From Mesaphorura yosii (lineage: Eukaryota; Arthropoda; Collembola; Poduromorpha; Tullbergiidae), in the NCBI GenBank assembly GCA_009869945.1, contig WIXG01000522.1:1-43497 (forward strand): a stretch of 43,497 nucleotides of DNA, written 5' to 3'. Of this stretch, positions 41,791 through 43,497 are shown one piece after another (positions within the stretch are counted from its first letter, which is position 1; the number at the start of each line of letters is the position of its first letter). The notes under the pieces are model-generated. The model saw only the letters and a program-made list of their open reading frames with translations, did no database searches and had not been told where the DNA came from. Made by a program: the position numbers and the translations under genes.

Positions 41791-42194
41791 TAAACTCCCA
41801 AACATGGCGCAAGAGACTATCGCGGTCGTTGGCCTTTTCCACTCCACGCGTTTTAACTTGAAACGCGAAGTTAGTCTCCGGAGACGCGAGAAACGCGTGG
41901 ATCGATACGACCTGATGCAGTAAATAACATCGAATGCCAAAGTAGCCAAAGCTTGACAGAGAAACGAGATGAGTTTCGCGAATATTTTGTCGTGTGTGCA
42001 AGGTGTGCGAAAACACAGCATTGGCAGCATCCTCTTCATCAGGAACTGCTTACGTATTATTAAAATCGATGGCTGGAGCCGGCACGCAGCTGGAAGGTTG
42101 CGGTTCCGGCCTTGTGACTGGAATCTACGGAGAGCGGCTTGTTCCACTCAAGCTCTTAATCTCGAGTACGTGATTCTAGCAGTGGGCCTTCGAG
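41791..42194 (+). promoter_or_regulatory. Upstream region / 5' UTR of the 8-TM protein gene
   Basis: About 400 bp upstream of the proposed ATG at 42195. A long frame runs through it, but it is out of frame with exon 1 and has no recognisable domain. The promoter position is not determined. Confidence 0.35.
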
Positions 42195-43207
42195 ATGGAC
42201 CGCCGACGGACGTGTACGTGCTACTGCTCGTGCACCAACCGGACTGGAGTCATTTTCATAGCCAGCGTGTACATTGTAAGCTCCTTGGGTCCCACTTTTC
42301 TTTTCTCCAGTATCCCGACTGTCAATTCCAGGTCGATTCCATCCTGGCCTTTGGCGCCCTGGTGAACTTGTCGACGATGGTGAAGCAGATCGAAGTCGTC
42401 GTGATGATCGCCCTCGGCTCGATGTTCATCTCCGCAGCCCTCGGCTTTGTGCTCCTCCTCGGCGCCGACAGGTGTGACGTTGGTCTGACGAAGACGTTCT
42501 ACGTCGGCGCCTTCATCCTGCTGGTAATTCGAGGCCTCTCAGTCGTGCCGAACGCCATCTTGGGTCAACCAGTGGACTTATTAGTCGGCCAGGGCTTGGC
42601 TATTGCGTTGCATCTTTACTTCTTGTCGGTCGTGAACTCCTTCATTGAGGAGATCAAGGCAGAGCCGAGGTCAGAGGCGGAAGCTGGCGACGCTGACGGG
42701 GAAGACGGCGGAGGCTGCTGTTGCTCTCTGCAGACGTGCACAATCTTCTTTGGGAGCACCTTCATTGTGACGTCCATTCCAGGCGCCATCTGGCTGGTGT
42801 ACGCCTCTGCGTTGCTTGTGGGCACGTTTCCTCCATTTGGAGCAGCTATAGTTCTGCTGGGATTCGTCTTCTTCTGCACCGTGTACACGGCCCTGGGGAC
42901 CTGCCTCCTCACCGGCGCTGATCGGAAGAGTGCCCCCCGATGCGGGGCGGGGCTCTTCGGGGTCTACACCGTCCTGGCGCTTCGGACAATTGGACTCGCG
43001 CTGGGGCTGATCGTCCACCGACTTCCGCAATGGGTCACCACGCTAGAGGCGGTAATCATTTTCTTTCACGTGTGCGCCCTGCTGACCATGCGAAACTTCA
43101 TGCGGGAGGTCAACGCCGAATCGCCGGATCAACGTCAACGTCAAGCCCCGCCTCTGATCCAGATGCAGAACTTTCGGTGGGACATTGACGGGGTTCACAT
43201 TGTATAA
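42195..43207 (+). CDS. Internally duplicated eight-transmembrane protein (tetraspan x2)
   Basis: Exon 1 (42195-42275) encodes MDRRRTCTCYCSCTNRTGV, then the first helix. Exon 2 runs to 43207. With acceptor CCAG at 42328-42331 the intron is 56 nt and the product 318 aa. An earlier acceptor (42310) after a better pyrimidine tract adds 7 residues but would leave a 35-nt intron. Each half has a Cys cluster (CTCYCSC; GGCCCSLQTC) followed by four helices. L(L/T)GADR appears after the second helix of each half. This is a duplicated 4TM unit. The cytosolic linker between halves is acidic (about EAGDADGEDGG). It resembles multi-copy arthropod tetraspan proteins of unknown function; I assign no role. 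AATAAA lies at about 43418-43423. Confidence 0.75.
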
Positions 43208-43497
43208 TTTATTTAATTTATTGCGGAATTTAATTATTTTCAATGCTTCTAACAGTTACGAATTAAAACCCCAATTTTGGAGTAATCCACTCGGAGCCGC
43301 CATGAATCGCCTCGTGCTTTCTTCAATTTACAGCGTGTAACGAAGCCCTTCACGGGAAGGGCCTCTCACCTGCATGGTTCCGCGCATGCACAGTGGGATC
43401 CGTAGTCGGGAAAAGCGAATAAAAGGGTCAATCTAATATCATTATAAATTTCATTTTATTCCTTTCTATCCATCATAGGCCGTCTATGGTGAAATTT
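43208..43497 (+). other. 3' UTR / flank at the window end
   Basis: An AATAAA at about 43418-43423 may end the 8-TM transcript. A small foldback, GCCCTTCACGGGAAGGGC, lies at about 43345-43362. Near the end GCCGTCTATGGT resembles GACGGTCTATGGT inside ORMDL intron 3 (about 35370). Confidence 0.4.

Noticed and set aside
41969..42331. Extension of the 8-TM reading frame upstream as a single exon
   Set aside because: The upstream part has no helix or Cys cluster. The Cys-rich N-terminus with first helix is in another frame and is joined by a good GT-AG intron.

Overview
This is a eukaryotic nuclear window, very probably from an arthropod and plausibly a springtail-like hexapod. Genes lie on both strands, are split by many GT-AG introns (most about 50-130 nt) and are closely packed. 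The arthropod call rests on a Vvl-type POU homeodomain, an arrow/LRP6 Wnt co-receptor, an insect-gustatory-like 7TM receptor and a YKFGL-GKR allatostatin-A signature. The springtail suggestion is weaker: it rests on the style of the 4TM, NB-ARC-like and 7TM genes. Exon models were built by hand from splice sites and reading phase. All complete multi-exon models listed here close in frame.

Positions 1-36,000 hold conserved single-copy genes. In order: the 3' end of a class III POU factor (+); the JNK-pathway kinase MKK4 (-), head to head with an ankyrin/SOCS-box protein (+); foxo (+); Sap47/SYAP1 (+); an unassigned 4TM protein (+); a Regnase/ZC3H12 ribonuclease (-); arrow/LRP6 (-), head to head with COX7A (+); a Gln-rich secreted protein (-), head to head with a calcium-channel alpha2-delta-like subunit (+); and ORMDL (+). 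Several are signalling genes (JNK, FoxO, Wnt), but their adjacency gives no evidence of a functional cluster.

Positions 36,000-42,000 look different: more AT-rich and sparser. They hold a single-exon gustatory-like receptor (-), a short NB-ARC-like gene without a recognisable P-loop (+), and two decayed copies of an allatostatin-A-like gene, each broken in a different way. An 8-TM internally duplicated membrane protein (+) closes the window.

The most unusual signals are non-coding. Two introns of unrelated genes carry the same short inverted-repeat element, in gene-sense orientation and 17-19 nt after the donor. Two other introns share a second sequence block that begins at the donor. This pattern resembles introners (intron-generating mobile elements). 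A palindromic CCATGGNAAC (X-box-like) motif is also dispersed through introns and intergenic DNA well above simple expectation.
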